A stretch of DNA of 64,000 bases from assembly GCF_019711195.1 (NCBI RefSeq), contig NZ_CP081299.1:4994501-5058500 (forward strand). Reading direction: 5' to 3'. Positions 43,575-50,709 of this stretch are shown here, in pieces; the stretch's first letter is position 1; every line of letters begins with the position of its first letter. Made by a program: the position numbers and the translations under genes. Under the pieces are notes generated by a model, which ran no database searches, was not told where the DNA came from, and was given only the letters and a program-made list of their open reading frames with translations. This DNA comes from Dyadobacter sp. NIV53 (lineage in GTDB: Bacteria > Bacteroidota > Bacteroidia > Cytophagales > Spirosomataceae).

Positions 43575-44402
43575 TTAATTACAGTATTTGTCCAGATAAA
43601 GAGCCATTTCCTGTTGAAGATGTTTAGCTTCTTGTTCTGCTTTCTTTGCGAAGTCTACACCGTTGCTGGCATAAATAATACTCCGTGAAGCGTTGATCAG
43701 CAAGCCACAATGTTTGTTCAATCCATACCTGGAAACTTCTTCCAGGCTGCCACCCTGAGCACCTACTCCCGGAACGAGCAAAAAGTGATCAGGAACAATA
43801 CTGCGTATATGTTTCAGATCCTGTGCCTGCGTTGCACCAACCACATACATCATCCGGTCTGCACCTGCCCATTCCTGTGATTTTATCAGAACCTGTTCAA
43901 AAAGCGGCTTGCCTTCTGATTCAATGCGTTGAAAATCTGAACTGCCTGAATTTGATGTAAGTGCCAGCAGAATAACCCATTTGTTTTCAAATTCAAGAAA
44001 GGGGATTACGGAATCGCTGCCCATATAGGGTGCAACGGTAACGGCATCAAAATTCAGGCCGGAAGAAGCAGGATCAAAAAAAGTTCGTGCATAGAGCCCG
44101 GAAGTATTTCCAATATCACCTCTTTTTGCATCAGCAATGGTGAAGTGGCTTTGGGGTATATATTCTATTGTTTTTTGCAAACTTTCCCAGCCTTTCGCAC
44201 CCAAGGCTTCGTAAAAAGCAATATTAGGTTTGTAGGATACGCAATAATCCAGTGTCGCATCAATAATTTGTTGATTGAATGCAAATACCGGATCTTTTTC
44301 CTTTAATAAATGAGACGGTATCTTACGTATGTCTGTATCCAGGCCTACACACAAATAGGATTTTTTATGAAAAATGTGTTCAGATAGTATTTTATGTGTC
44401 AT
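43575..44402 (-). CDS. pyrF: Orotidine-5'-phosphate decarboxylase (type 2)
   Basis: Makes UMP from OMP in de novo pyrimidine synthesis. It has 275 residues, the size of the longer type-2 PyrF group. LCVGLDTDIRKIP opens the barrel; FTIADAKRGDIGNTSG contains the catalytic Lys and Asp network; LVPGVGAQGGSLEEV and LINASRSIIYAS provide the phosphate site. No oddities. It shares orientation with lysA downstream and may be co-transcribed, but the pathways are unrelated. Confidence 0.95.
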   Translation of the reverse strand: MTHKILSEHIFHKKSYLCVGLDTDIRKIPSHLLKEKDPVFAFNQQIIDATLDYCVSYKPNIAFYEALGAKGWESLQKTIEYIPQSHFTIADAKRGDIGNTSGLYARTFFDPASSGLNFDAVTVAPYMGSDSVIPFLEFENKWVILLALTSNSGSSDFQRIESEGKPLFEQVLIKSQEWAGADRMMYVVGATQAQDLKHIRSIVPDHFLLVPGVGAQGGSLEEVSRYGLNKHCGLLINASRSIIYASNGVDFAKKAEQEAKHLQQEMALYLDKYCN

Positions 44403-44510
44403 GATTTTGGAAATATTGCGCCGAAATTACAACGTCTGATAATAGATTCATAAATTTGCTGACATATTAAACAGCTGTTTGCCAAACCATCGTACCATAA
44501 GTAATGCACT

Positions 44511-45059
44511 ATGCAAATTAGAGAAACATCTATAAAAGGTTTAGTTGAAATTTTTCCACGTATTTTTGAAGACGATCGTGGCCTTTTTTTTGAATCTTAC
44601 AATAAAACAGGATTTAAAAAGCTGGGACTTCCAACCAATTTTGTGCAGGATAATCAATCTTTTTCCAAGAAAGGTGTTGTCAGAGGGCTTCATTTTCAAA
44701 ATGCGCCATTCGCACAGGGCAAACTGGTAAGAGTAATTTCAGGCCGGGTTTTGGACGTTGCAGTAGATATTCGTCCTGAGTCTCCGACATTTGGTAAATA
44801 TGAAATTTTTGAACTGAGAAGCGATACCAATAATATGGCTTACGTTCCCGAAGGTTTCGCCCATGGGTTCGTAGCATTAGAAGATTCAGTATTCAGTTAT
44901 AAATGTACTAACGGTTATAGCAAAGAATCCGAATCGGGAATATTATGGAATGATCCTGATCTGAATATTGACTGGGGTATAGAAAATCCTATCGTTTCTG
45001 AAAAAGACGTAATACTGCCTACTTTCAAATCTCTTTTTGGTGAAATGGGGGTGAAGTAA
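44511..45059 (+). CDS. rfbC: dTDP-4-dehydrorhamnose 3,5-epimerase
   Basis: 182 residues, RmlC-type cupin that forms dTDP-4-keto-L-rhamnose. VVRGLHFQNAPFAQGKLVRV carries the catalytic His and substrate contacts, followed by VLDVAVDIRPESPTFGKYEIFEL and VPEGFAHGFVALED (with the second His) and YKCTNGYSKESESGILWND. The start codon ATG at 44511 is consistent with MQIRETSIKGLVEIFPRIFEDDRG. rfbA, rfbB and rfbD are not adjacent, so the rest of the rhamnose pathway must be elsewhere. Confidence 0.95.
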   Translation: MQIRETSIKGLVEIFPRIFEDDRGLFFESYNKTGFKKLGLPTNFVQDNQSFSKKGVVRGLHFQNAPFAQGKLVRVISGRVLDVAVDIRPESPTFGKYEIFELRSDTNNMAYVPEGFAHGFVALEDSVFSYKCTNGYSKESESGILWNDPDLNIDWGIENPIVSEKDVILPTFKSLFGEMGVK

Positions 45060-45065
45060 GAAAGA

Positions 45066-45102
45066 ATTCACGCAGTGTAAAACTCCCTAACTCTGCGTGA
45101 AT
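45066..45102. terminator. Shared hairpin terminator between rfbC and the DJ-1 gene
   Basis: A 10-bp stem (ATTCACGCAG at 45066-45075 with CTGCGTGAAT at 45093-45102) lies in the convergent gap. On the plus strand it is followed by CCTTTAATGTTTATTTTT; the minus side has a less clear tail. Confidence 0.65.
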
Positions 45103-45112
45103 CCTTTAATGT

Positions 45113-45793
45113 TTATTTTTCGAAGAGTTCCTCCAAAGCCTTGGAAGCTACTTTTCTTGCGGAATTTGGATTTTGTCCGGTGATCAATCGCTCATCCAGT
45201 TCTATAAATTCGATAAAGGGGATCATAGATTTCGTATAATGTGCACCGCTCTCTTTTAATTTGTCTTCAAGGTAAAAAGGTACTTCGGTAACAAAGCTCA
45301 TCAGCGCTTCTTCCATATTTGAAAACCCTGTCAGGTATTTGTCTTTTATAAGCAGCGAACCATCCGACAACTTCACGTGAAGTAATCCGCAAACACCATG
45401 GCAAACGGCAGTAACCATACCGTTATTTTCATAAATTGTACGTGTAATATCTTGCAATTCAGTATTTTCTGTCAAATCCCACATTGCTCCGTGGCCGCCT
45501 GCAAAATAAATGAGACGGTAATCATGGGCGTCAATTTGTGAAGGAAGCAACGAATTTGTAATTTTTAACTGAAAAGCGTTGTCGTCCGAGTATTTGAGAT
45601 TCACCTCATCTTTTAAATCCAGGCTGCGCTCATCAATAGGGATTTTTCCTCCATTCGGACTGATAATATCAACCAGTACTCTTCTTTTTACCATCACATC
45701 ATAAAAATGAGTTAGCTCGCTCAGCCATAAACCGGTCTTTCCTGATTTGGTCGGATACGTATCATGATTTGTGCAGACGATAAGGATTTTCAT
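45113..45793 (-). CDS. DJ-1/PfpI-family type 1 glutamine amidotransferase-like protein
   Basis: 226 residues of the Hsp31-like DJ-1 superfamily, cytoplasmic. It starts MKILIVCTNHDTYPTKSGKTG. The nucleophile elbow is GMVTAVCHGVCGLLHV with the reactive Cys followed by His; LIYFAGGHGAMWDL is the oxyanion/turn motif. Relatives act as glyoxalase III-type deglycases, chaperones or peptidases, so the exact activity is open. It is single and convergent with rfbC. The 236 bases between it and the response regulator show nothing recognisable. Confidence 0.87.
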   Translation of the reverse strand: MKILIVCTNHDTYPTKSGKTGLWLSELTHFYDVMVKRRVLVDIISPNGGKIPIDERSLDLKDEVNLKYSDDNAFQLKITNSLLPSQIDAHDYRLIYFAGGHGAMWDLTENTELQDITRTIYENNGMVTAVCHGVCGLLHVKLSDGSLLIKDKYLTGFSNMEEALMSFVTEVPFYLEDKLKESGAHYTKSMIPFIEFIELDERLITGQNPNSARKVASKALEELFEK

Positions 45794-46029
45794 AGCTATA
45801 TTGTAAAGAATACTTCGGGAAAGATACTACAAAATCATAGCAATTTCCTGATGACGCCGGACAAGTGAGTATCATTTATGGCAATACAACGCGGGAAGAA
45901 ACCGGGCTTGAATTATACTTAATGCTGGAGCTAAGTCAGTTTTGCCTGATTATTTTGGATAGGAGAAATTGGGAGTTGAATGTTTTTTTAATCTATGAAC
46001 ACTGCAAACGGTTTACTCTGTTTAATTTT

Positions 46030-46686
46030 TTAGAGTAACTGATTTTTGTAGGCGAAAGCAACAGCTGCTGCGGTTGTTTTTGTTCCGGTTTTTTCAAGAA
46101 CACGCAAACGGTGCCCCTCCACGGTGCGGATACTGATAAATAACTTGTCACTGATTTCCGAAGTGGAAAGCCCGTCACAGATCAATTGTAAAACCTCCTG
46201 TTCTCTTGGAGAAAGTGCAACATTACATGCGTTTGGGAAAAAAGGATGCTTATTTGGTTGCCGGTTCACCATTTTACGGTGCATGGCTTTTGATACAAAA
46301 TCATTGTAATAGAAACCTTCATCAGCAACCCGTCGTATGGCTTTTTCCACTTCGTCAGGACTGGTATCTTTTAGTAAATATCCCTGTACGCCTTTTTCCA
46401 GCATGTGTATCACAAACCGGTCCTCATTATACATTGAGACCACAATTACTTTGATGTCAGGGAAACGCTCAAAAGCAGCTTCGGTAGCCTGAATGCCGTC
46501 CATGACCGGCATTTGAAGATCCATAAATACAATATCGGGTGTATTGGCAGGCAATTTATCCAGAAGCTCCTGCCCGTTCGCAGCTTCCAGAATGAATTCG
46601 AAGTCAGGAATTCCACTCAGCATAGAAATAAATCCTTTTCTGAACAGTTCATGATCGTCGGCAATACCTAATTTTACGGTTTCCAT
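46030..46686 (-). CDS. NarL/FixJ-type response regulator
   Basis: 218 residues. The receiver domain has ADDHELFRKGF (acidic pair), DIVFMDLQMPVMDG (phospho-acceptor Asp) and LLKDTSPDEVEKAI (Lys). The LuxR-type helix-turn-helix covers the last 65 residues (LSPREQEVLQLICDGLSTSE, then RTVEGHRLRVLEKTG). It acts as a phosphorylation-controlled transcription factor. The histidine kinase gene lies five bases upstream, which makes them a cognate pair. Target genes unknown. Confidence 0.95.
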   Translation of the reverse strand: METVKLGIADDHELFRKGFISMLSGIPDFEFILEAANGQELLDKLPANTPDIVFMDLQMPVMDGIQATEAAFERFPDIKVIVVSMYNEDRFVIHMLEKGVQGYLLKDTSPDEVEKAIRRVADEGFYYNDFVSKAMHRKMVNRQPNKHPFFPNACNVALSPREQEVLQLICDGLSTSEISDKLFISIRTVEGHRLRVLEKTGTKTTAAAVAFAYKNQLL

Positions 46687-46691
46687 ATAGT

Positions 46692-47552
46692 TTAAAGATT
46701 CACACGTTCACGACGAAAAGGATGTAAAGGCTCTGGTTTACTGTCTATTACAGGAACAACTGGTATTTGAGCGAGTGCATTTGAACCATTATTTTCCGAC
46801 TTGCTGAATTCTACTGTACCATCCACGATCGAAAGCCGGCTTTGTATCCCCAGCAGGCCAAGCCCTGCCAGGCTACTTTCTTTAATCAGATCATGATCAA
46901 AACCAATACCATTATCGGTTACACGCAGGCTGATATACTTACTGTTCGTTTCCAGGCTAATATTGATTTTCGAACAGTTTGAATGTTTGATCGCATTGTT
47001 AACCAGTTCCTGCATAATACGGTAAAGGGTCAGTTCCACTTTTGGTGATTGCCTGGGAAGTTCTTCCGTACTGTGCTGAAAAGTGATTTTTAAATTATTC
47101 CCATCTTCAAGTTTATGAATAAATTCGTCAATAGCCTCTGCCAGGCCAAAACGCTCCAAAGTAGTGGGCACCAATTCCCTGGTGATACGCCTTACATGTA
47201 AGATCGTTTCCTCAACCAATGATTGCGCCCTTCCCATAATCTGCTCTTCTTTTTCTCCTGTATTACCAATGATCTTGGCTAACTGATTTAAGCTGAGTTT
47301 TGTCAGTGAAAGCATGGTGCCGATATCATCATGCAGATCCTGTGCTATACGTCTCCGCTCTGTTTCTTCGGAATTAAGTGCAGTATCAAGTAAAAGGCGG
47401 CTATGTTCTTTTTCGATATCATTTATTCGCTTCTCCTCTTCAAATTTCTTTTTTTGGTAATACATGACAAACAGGATCACAAAAAATGCCATAATAAGCA
47501 TTGCAAGTGTAGCAATAAGTAATGCCCATTTTAATTGATCACTGTCTTGCAT
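46692..47552 (-). CDS. Sensor histidine kinase (HisKA_3 type)
   Basis: 286 residues from the ATG at 47552, which overlaps the previous gene by 14 bases; the open frame reaches back to 47612 but that part runs in the end of the 7TM gene. One N-terminal transmembrane helix (about residues 8-30) is followed by a coiled coil, then ERRRIAQDLHDDIGTMLSLT with the phosphorylated His, and the ATPase domain with ELVNNAIKHSNCS, VTDNGIGFD and AGLGLLGIQSRLS. No extracytoplasmic sensor domain exists, so sensing is probably done by the adjacent 7TM protein. Partner of the response regulator next to it. Confidence 0.92.
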   Translation of the reverse strand: MQDSDQLKWALLIATLAMLIMAFFVILFVMYYQKKKFEEEKRINDIEKEHSRLLLDTALNSEETERRRIAQDLHDDIGTMLSLTKLSLNQLAKIIGNTGEKEEQIMGRAQSLVEETILHVRRITRELVPTTLERFGLAEAIDEFIHKLEDGNNLKITFQHSTEELPRQSPKVELTLYRIMQELVNNAIKHSNCSKINISLETNSKYISLRVTDNGIGFDHDLIKESSLAGLGLLGIQSRLSIVDGTVEFSKSENNGSNALAQIPVVPVIDSKPEPLHPFRRERVNL

Positions 47553-48237
47553 AATTTTCTGCTGAAAATTGGTAAATACCGATACTAAACAAAAGAGCAC
47601 ATATGATTTCAAAAATATATGGTATCACGCGGGTTATACCTAAATCTATCACACTATTCCAAGTAGCAGTATAATGCAACAGAGGTGCGATAAAAATAAA
47701 ACTGGAATAATATAATAGTAGTCCTGAACATATCCAAAAGAATGGGAAAACTAAGAGATCGGGAATCTTCAAAGATTTAATAAGTTCATAAAAATACAGA
47801 AGAACCAAAATAATAATTAATACACCTTCAATAGTTTTCGAAAATAAAACTGCTCTATGATTATGAAAATCTGTTATTCTGCTATTAGAATGGAAAATAT
47901 CCCATATTGTAAATACTACTAATGCTACGGTCGAAATAGCAATTCCTTTTTTATAAATTTTATTATCCAGTTTTTCGTAGAACATACTACTAAGTAATGC
48001 ATAATAAATAGGAATGCTTAAATTAAAATAAATAATATTGTTTTGATGAATGGACGCTGAACGAATCATTAAAAGATCTATTATTAATTTGAATGTTAGA
48101 TAAATCAGTAGAATTTTGAATGCTGAATCCAAATATGCTTTTTTAACTAAAATTAAAATTAATGGTAACAACGATATGAAAACAGCTGTACATGGAATAG
48201 GTTTCTTGAAATAGTATGTAATGAATGTTTCCAACAT
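47539..48237 (-). CDS. Seven-helix membrane protein of unknown function, kinase-associated
   Basis: 232 residues, nearly all in seven hydrophobic helices (about 14-33, 40-57, 65-85, 97-117, 128-150, 157-178, 200-222). Its reading frame overlaps the kinase start by 14 bases, so the two are translationally coupled. I do not recognise a family. The kinase itself lacks a sensor domain, so a plausible role is to sense a signal in or across the membrane and pass it to the kinase. The codon usage is more AT-rich than in neighbouring genes. Confidence 0.75.
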   Translation of the reverse strand: MLETFITYYFKKPIPCTAVFISLLPLILILVKKAYLDSAFKILLIYLTFKLIIDLLMIRSASIHQNNIIYFNLSIPIYYALLSSMFYEKLDNKIYKKGIAISTVALVVFTIWDIFHSNSRITDFHNHRAVLFSKTIEGVLIIILVLLYFYELIKSLKIPDLLVFPFFWICSGLLLYYSSFIFIAPLLHYTATWNSVIDLGITRVIPYIFEIICALLFSIGIYQFSAENYARQ

Positions 48238-48259
48238 TATTTAATATTTTAAAATCATT

Positions 48260-48664
48260 TTAACATTCGTTTGGACAAAGAGGTCCTTTACCCAAGGCAA
48301 ACTTTTTGGCAGCTACGCTTCTGTTTGTTGAAATATTAGTGATACTTGTTAACTCAGTACCATGTGTATCAACTGGAACAATAATTAATCTAGGTGTTGG
48401 TTTAATATTTTGATCTTGTTTTGATTTTATATTATCTCCTTCTTCGGAGGAATTTTCGTCAGACAGTCCATAATAAATTCTGAAACCAACTGCTTTACCT
48501 TCACATTCGTCTAACAGATTTTTGAAAATATCCAACCCAAAAAATTCCGCTTTAACGAATTGTCGCGTTTGATCTTTTTCTGCAAATTGGCAGTGCTTTT
48601 CAATCATCTCTTCGGCCATATTTTTTAGGATAAATTCTCCTTCGGTTCCTACATACTTTGACAT
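48260..48664 (-). CDS. Hypothetical small soluble protein upstream of the 7TM/kinase genes
   Basis: 134 residues, no leader or membrane segment. The N-terminal half is helical (EFILKNMAEEMIEKHCQFAE), followed by FFGLDIFKNLLDECEGKAVG, FRIYYGLSDE, a polar spacer, and TPRLIIVPVDTHGTEL. A Cys near the end precedes a final C-P-N-E-C pair. No known family is recognised. It starts the four-gene unit (22 bases before the 7TM gene), so it may be a sensor partner or a target of the same signal. Confidence 0.62.
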   Translation of the reverse strand: MSKYVGTEGEFILKNMAEEMIEKHCQFAEKDQTRQFVKAEFFGLDIFKNLLDECEGKAVGFRIYYGLSDENSSEEGDNIKSKQDQNIKPTPRLIIVPVDTHGTELTSITNISTNRSVAAKKFALGKGPLCPNEC

Positions 48665-49125
48665 AACTGTAAATGATTTTGGATTTTAACTAAAAAATTA
48701 TTTATGTGTAAAATTAGAGGTAACAATACGAATTGCCAAAAGATTGAGATTCTATTGAGTAAACGGTTGTTATATTAAATATCTGATAATTAATCGTTTA
48801 TAAAAAATTTTGATTTTAAAACACGTAATAGTACGTATAGGAACACGGACATTTACGAAGTGGTAAATTATCAATTACGCATTTTAAAAATCAGGGATTT
48901 TAACTCTAAAATCCAAGTCTGGCAGCTATTAACTTTGTTATACGTTAAGAAAGACTTTTAGGGGTTTTCTTATTGAGATTAAGGGGTTAGGTTAATATTT
49001 GAAAACCGCGATGGATATCCGTTGCGGTTTTTTGCCGTTTGGTGGAATTTTAAGTGGTTATTTGAACTTTATAAATATCTTGATATCATTCAGCTGCCAT
49101 AAGGCAATTATAACATTATAAATTT
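48665..49125. other. 461-base AT-rich gap with an orphan terminator, possible small RNA
   Basis: No coding frame of note. The sequence lies between the start of the hypothetical gene (-) and the SelW-like gene (+). Its only clear structure is the terminator at 49002-49033, which faces plus-strand transcripts although no gene is upstream on that strand. A region of about 200-300 bases before it could therefore be transcribed as a non-coding RNA. No known RNA family is recognised. Confidence 0.4.
49002..49033 (+). terminator. Orphan Rho-independent terminator
   Basis: AAAACCGC (49002-49009) pairs with GCGGTTTT (49024-49031), with a 14-base loop, followed by a T run to 49033. It is a good intrinsic terminator with no plus-strand gene in front of it. 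Confidence 0.75.
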
Positions 49126-49401
49126 ATGAAACCGACCATAACCATTGAATATTGCCCGAAATGCGGCTGGCTTTTGCGGTCTGCGTGGATGGCTCAGGAG
49201 CTGCTTACTACTTTTGCGGAAGATCTGCATGCTGTAACGCTGGTTCCTTCCGAAGTTGCGGGAAGATACACCATTCATGTTGGTGAAACCATACTTTGGG
49301 ACCGGAAACGGGAAGGCCACTTTCCTGAACCTAAAGAAATCAAACAAAGAGTACGTGATGAAATTGCTCCGGAACGTAACCTCGGACATAATGAGAGGTA
49401 A
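49126..49401 (+). CDS. SelT/SelW/SelH (Rdx) family thioredoxin-fold protein
   Basis: 91 residues. The beta-alpha start TITIEYCPKCGWLLRSAWMA carries the C-x-x-C of the family, in which animal SelW has Cys-x-x-Sec. Next come VTLVPSEVAGRYTIHVGETILWDRK and HFPEPKEIKQRVRD, matching the Rdx fold that contains a thiol-redox active site. Function in bacteria is not established. It is a single gene; the 266 bases after it contain a TAATTTTG element (49486-49493) but no gene. Confidence 0.9.
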   Translation: MKPTITIEYCPKCGWLLRSAWMAQELLTTFAEDLHAVTLVPSEVAGRYTIHVGETILWDRKREGHFPEPKEIKQRVRDEIAPERNLGHNER

Positions 49402-49667
49402 AATGTATGATTTTGGTATTATCTACCAATTTTGTAGACATATTGTCACCCAGGCAAAATTATCTACTGAAATTATGGCATGCTATAATTTTGATTTTAG
49501 TAAATGCTTTTTGTTTAAATACTGGTCAGGGAAACCTGAGATTGCTTTTTGAAGGTATTACTTATCTATGCAGGTTAACTTTTTTATACCTCGTTACATC
49601 TAAATGTGCTAATGGCACGTAGTTTTTAATAACTATGTAAAAGCAAGAACCTAAACATACGATTGCC

Positions 49668-50090
49668 ATGGAAAGCAAGCTGAAAATACCACAGGAAATG
49701 TTAATGAATATTGATTTTATCAATACAATTAACGGTGGAATGAGTGAGCCGGCCATTCAACTTGAAAAAGGATCGGATGGTTTTGAGGTAGTTGTGAAAG
49801 TTCCTGGCATTGAAGTTGAGGATCTTCAGTTAGAAGTTGTAAGAGGAAAAAAGAATTCCACTAATTTGAAGTTATACCACTTATTGCCAATTTTTTCACA
49901 GGATAGCCTTACTGAAGAAGAACAATGGAAAACGGTCCGGTTCATTAATACATTTGTTATACCCAACGGAGTGGATATTGAAAATATCTCTGCCAGATAC
50001 GATGATACATTACGCCATCTGATATTACACTTACCATTTAGTGACGAAAAAGGAGATTACAGAAGAAAAGTTGATATCAGCCGTTATTAG
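49668..50090 (+). CDS. Hsp20/alpha-crystallin-like protein
   Basis: 140 residues. The segment EPAIQLEKGSDGFEVVVKVPGI, then EVEDLQLEVV, and IPNGVDIENISARYDDTLRHLILHLP at the end of the domain follow the alpha-crystallin fold. The usual loop between them contains an insertion (KLYHLLPIFSQDSLTEEEQW). The C-terminal I-x-I motif needed for oligomer packing is not obvious (the end is RKVDISRY, which may serve). A divergent holdase-type chaperone is the best reading; an Hsp20-related domain of another role is possible. A terminator follows. Confidence 0.72.
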   Translation: MESKLKIPQEMLMNIDFINTINGGMSEPAIQLEKGSDGFEVVVKVPGIEVEDLQLEVVRGKKNSTNLKLYHLLPIFSQDSLTEEEQWKTVRFINTFVIPNGVDIENISARYDDTLRHLILHLPFSDEKGDYRRKVDISRY

Positions 50091-50113
50091 GTCAAAATCA
50101 TTATCCTGTTCTT

Positions 50114-50144
50114 AACCTGCAATAATCAGATTGCAGGTTTTTTT
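50114..50144 (+). terminator. Rho-independent terminator after the Hsp20-like gene
   Basis: AACCTGCAAT (50114-50123) pairs with ATTGCAGGTT (50130-50139), followed by a run of T to 50144. It is 23 bases past the stop codon. Confidence 0.9.
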
Positions 50145-50313
50145 ATGCCAATTTAAATCTTTCCTGAAAAGGTACCAGTTTCCGAAAAAAATTTCATCCT
50201 GCCAATAGATTGTATTAAAATATTGTAAACCTTTGATACAGTGTGCGGAATGGATAGTCATATTTGTATTTTAGCTGTAATAACAGAATTTACATCTCCA
50301 CAATCTCTACGTT

Positions 50314-50652
50314 ATGAAAAGGTCTAATATTTTTGCTTACATAGAACTCTCAAAATTGGTTGGAGAGCTTCAAATGGCGGGCACATCAGAAAAGCTGAAA
50401 GAAAAGTTAAAATCACAATCGGCATATTTCAGGATTCTGGAACCTAAATATTTTTCCGATTCTCTGACCAAGGACTGGGAGGGAATCCTTCACGTGGTTC
50501 AACAAAACGGGGTGAAGGTAAATGTAACAGGAGGCAAGCCACTCTCAAACGCATTGTACAATACAATCGAAGGATTCACTTATTCAGAATGCCAGATATT
50601 AGCAGAGCAGATTTATGCTGTTTTTGAAAAAATGAAACAGGAGTTCATTTAA
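50314..50652 (+). CDS. Hypothetical small soluble protein
   Basis: 112 residues, no leader, mostly helical by composition. It starts MKRSNIFAYIELSKLVGELQ; the middle reads KYFSDSLTKDWEGILHVVQQ and the end GFTYSECQILAEQIYAVFEK. I do not recognise a family. It stands alone between the Hsp20-like gene (behind a terminator) and metG (convergent). Confidence 0.6.
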   Translation: MKRSNIFAYIELSKLVGELQMAGTSEKLKEKLKSQSAYFRILEPKYFSDSLTKDWEGILHVVQQNGVKVNVTGGKPLSNALYNTIEGFTYSECQILAEQIYAVFEKMKQEFI

Positions 50653-50654
50653 AA

Positions 50655-50698
50655 TTTTACCAATGAAAACCAGTTTTAGCTGGTTTTCATTGGTAAAA
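50655..50698. terminator. Long symmetrical hairpin terminator between convergent genes
   Basis: A perfect 19-bp stem (50655-50673 with 50680-50698) and a six-base loop TTTTAG lie three bases after the hypothetical stop and 11 bases before the metG stop. T runs on both ends (TTTT..., and AAAA on the other arm) make it bidirectional. Confidence 0.9.
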
Positions 50699-50709
50699 TA
50701 TACTGAGAA

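Noticed and set aside
46692..47612. Longer start of the histidine kinase at 47612
   Set aside because: The extra 20 codons overlap the end of the 7TM gene and are not kinase-like; the ATG at 47552 gives the usual short leader and a typical 14-base overlap.
49256..49622. Plus-strand frames overlapping and following the SelW-like gene
   Set aside because: They are in another frame of a clear family member or in AT-rich spacer, with no recognisable protein features.
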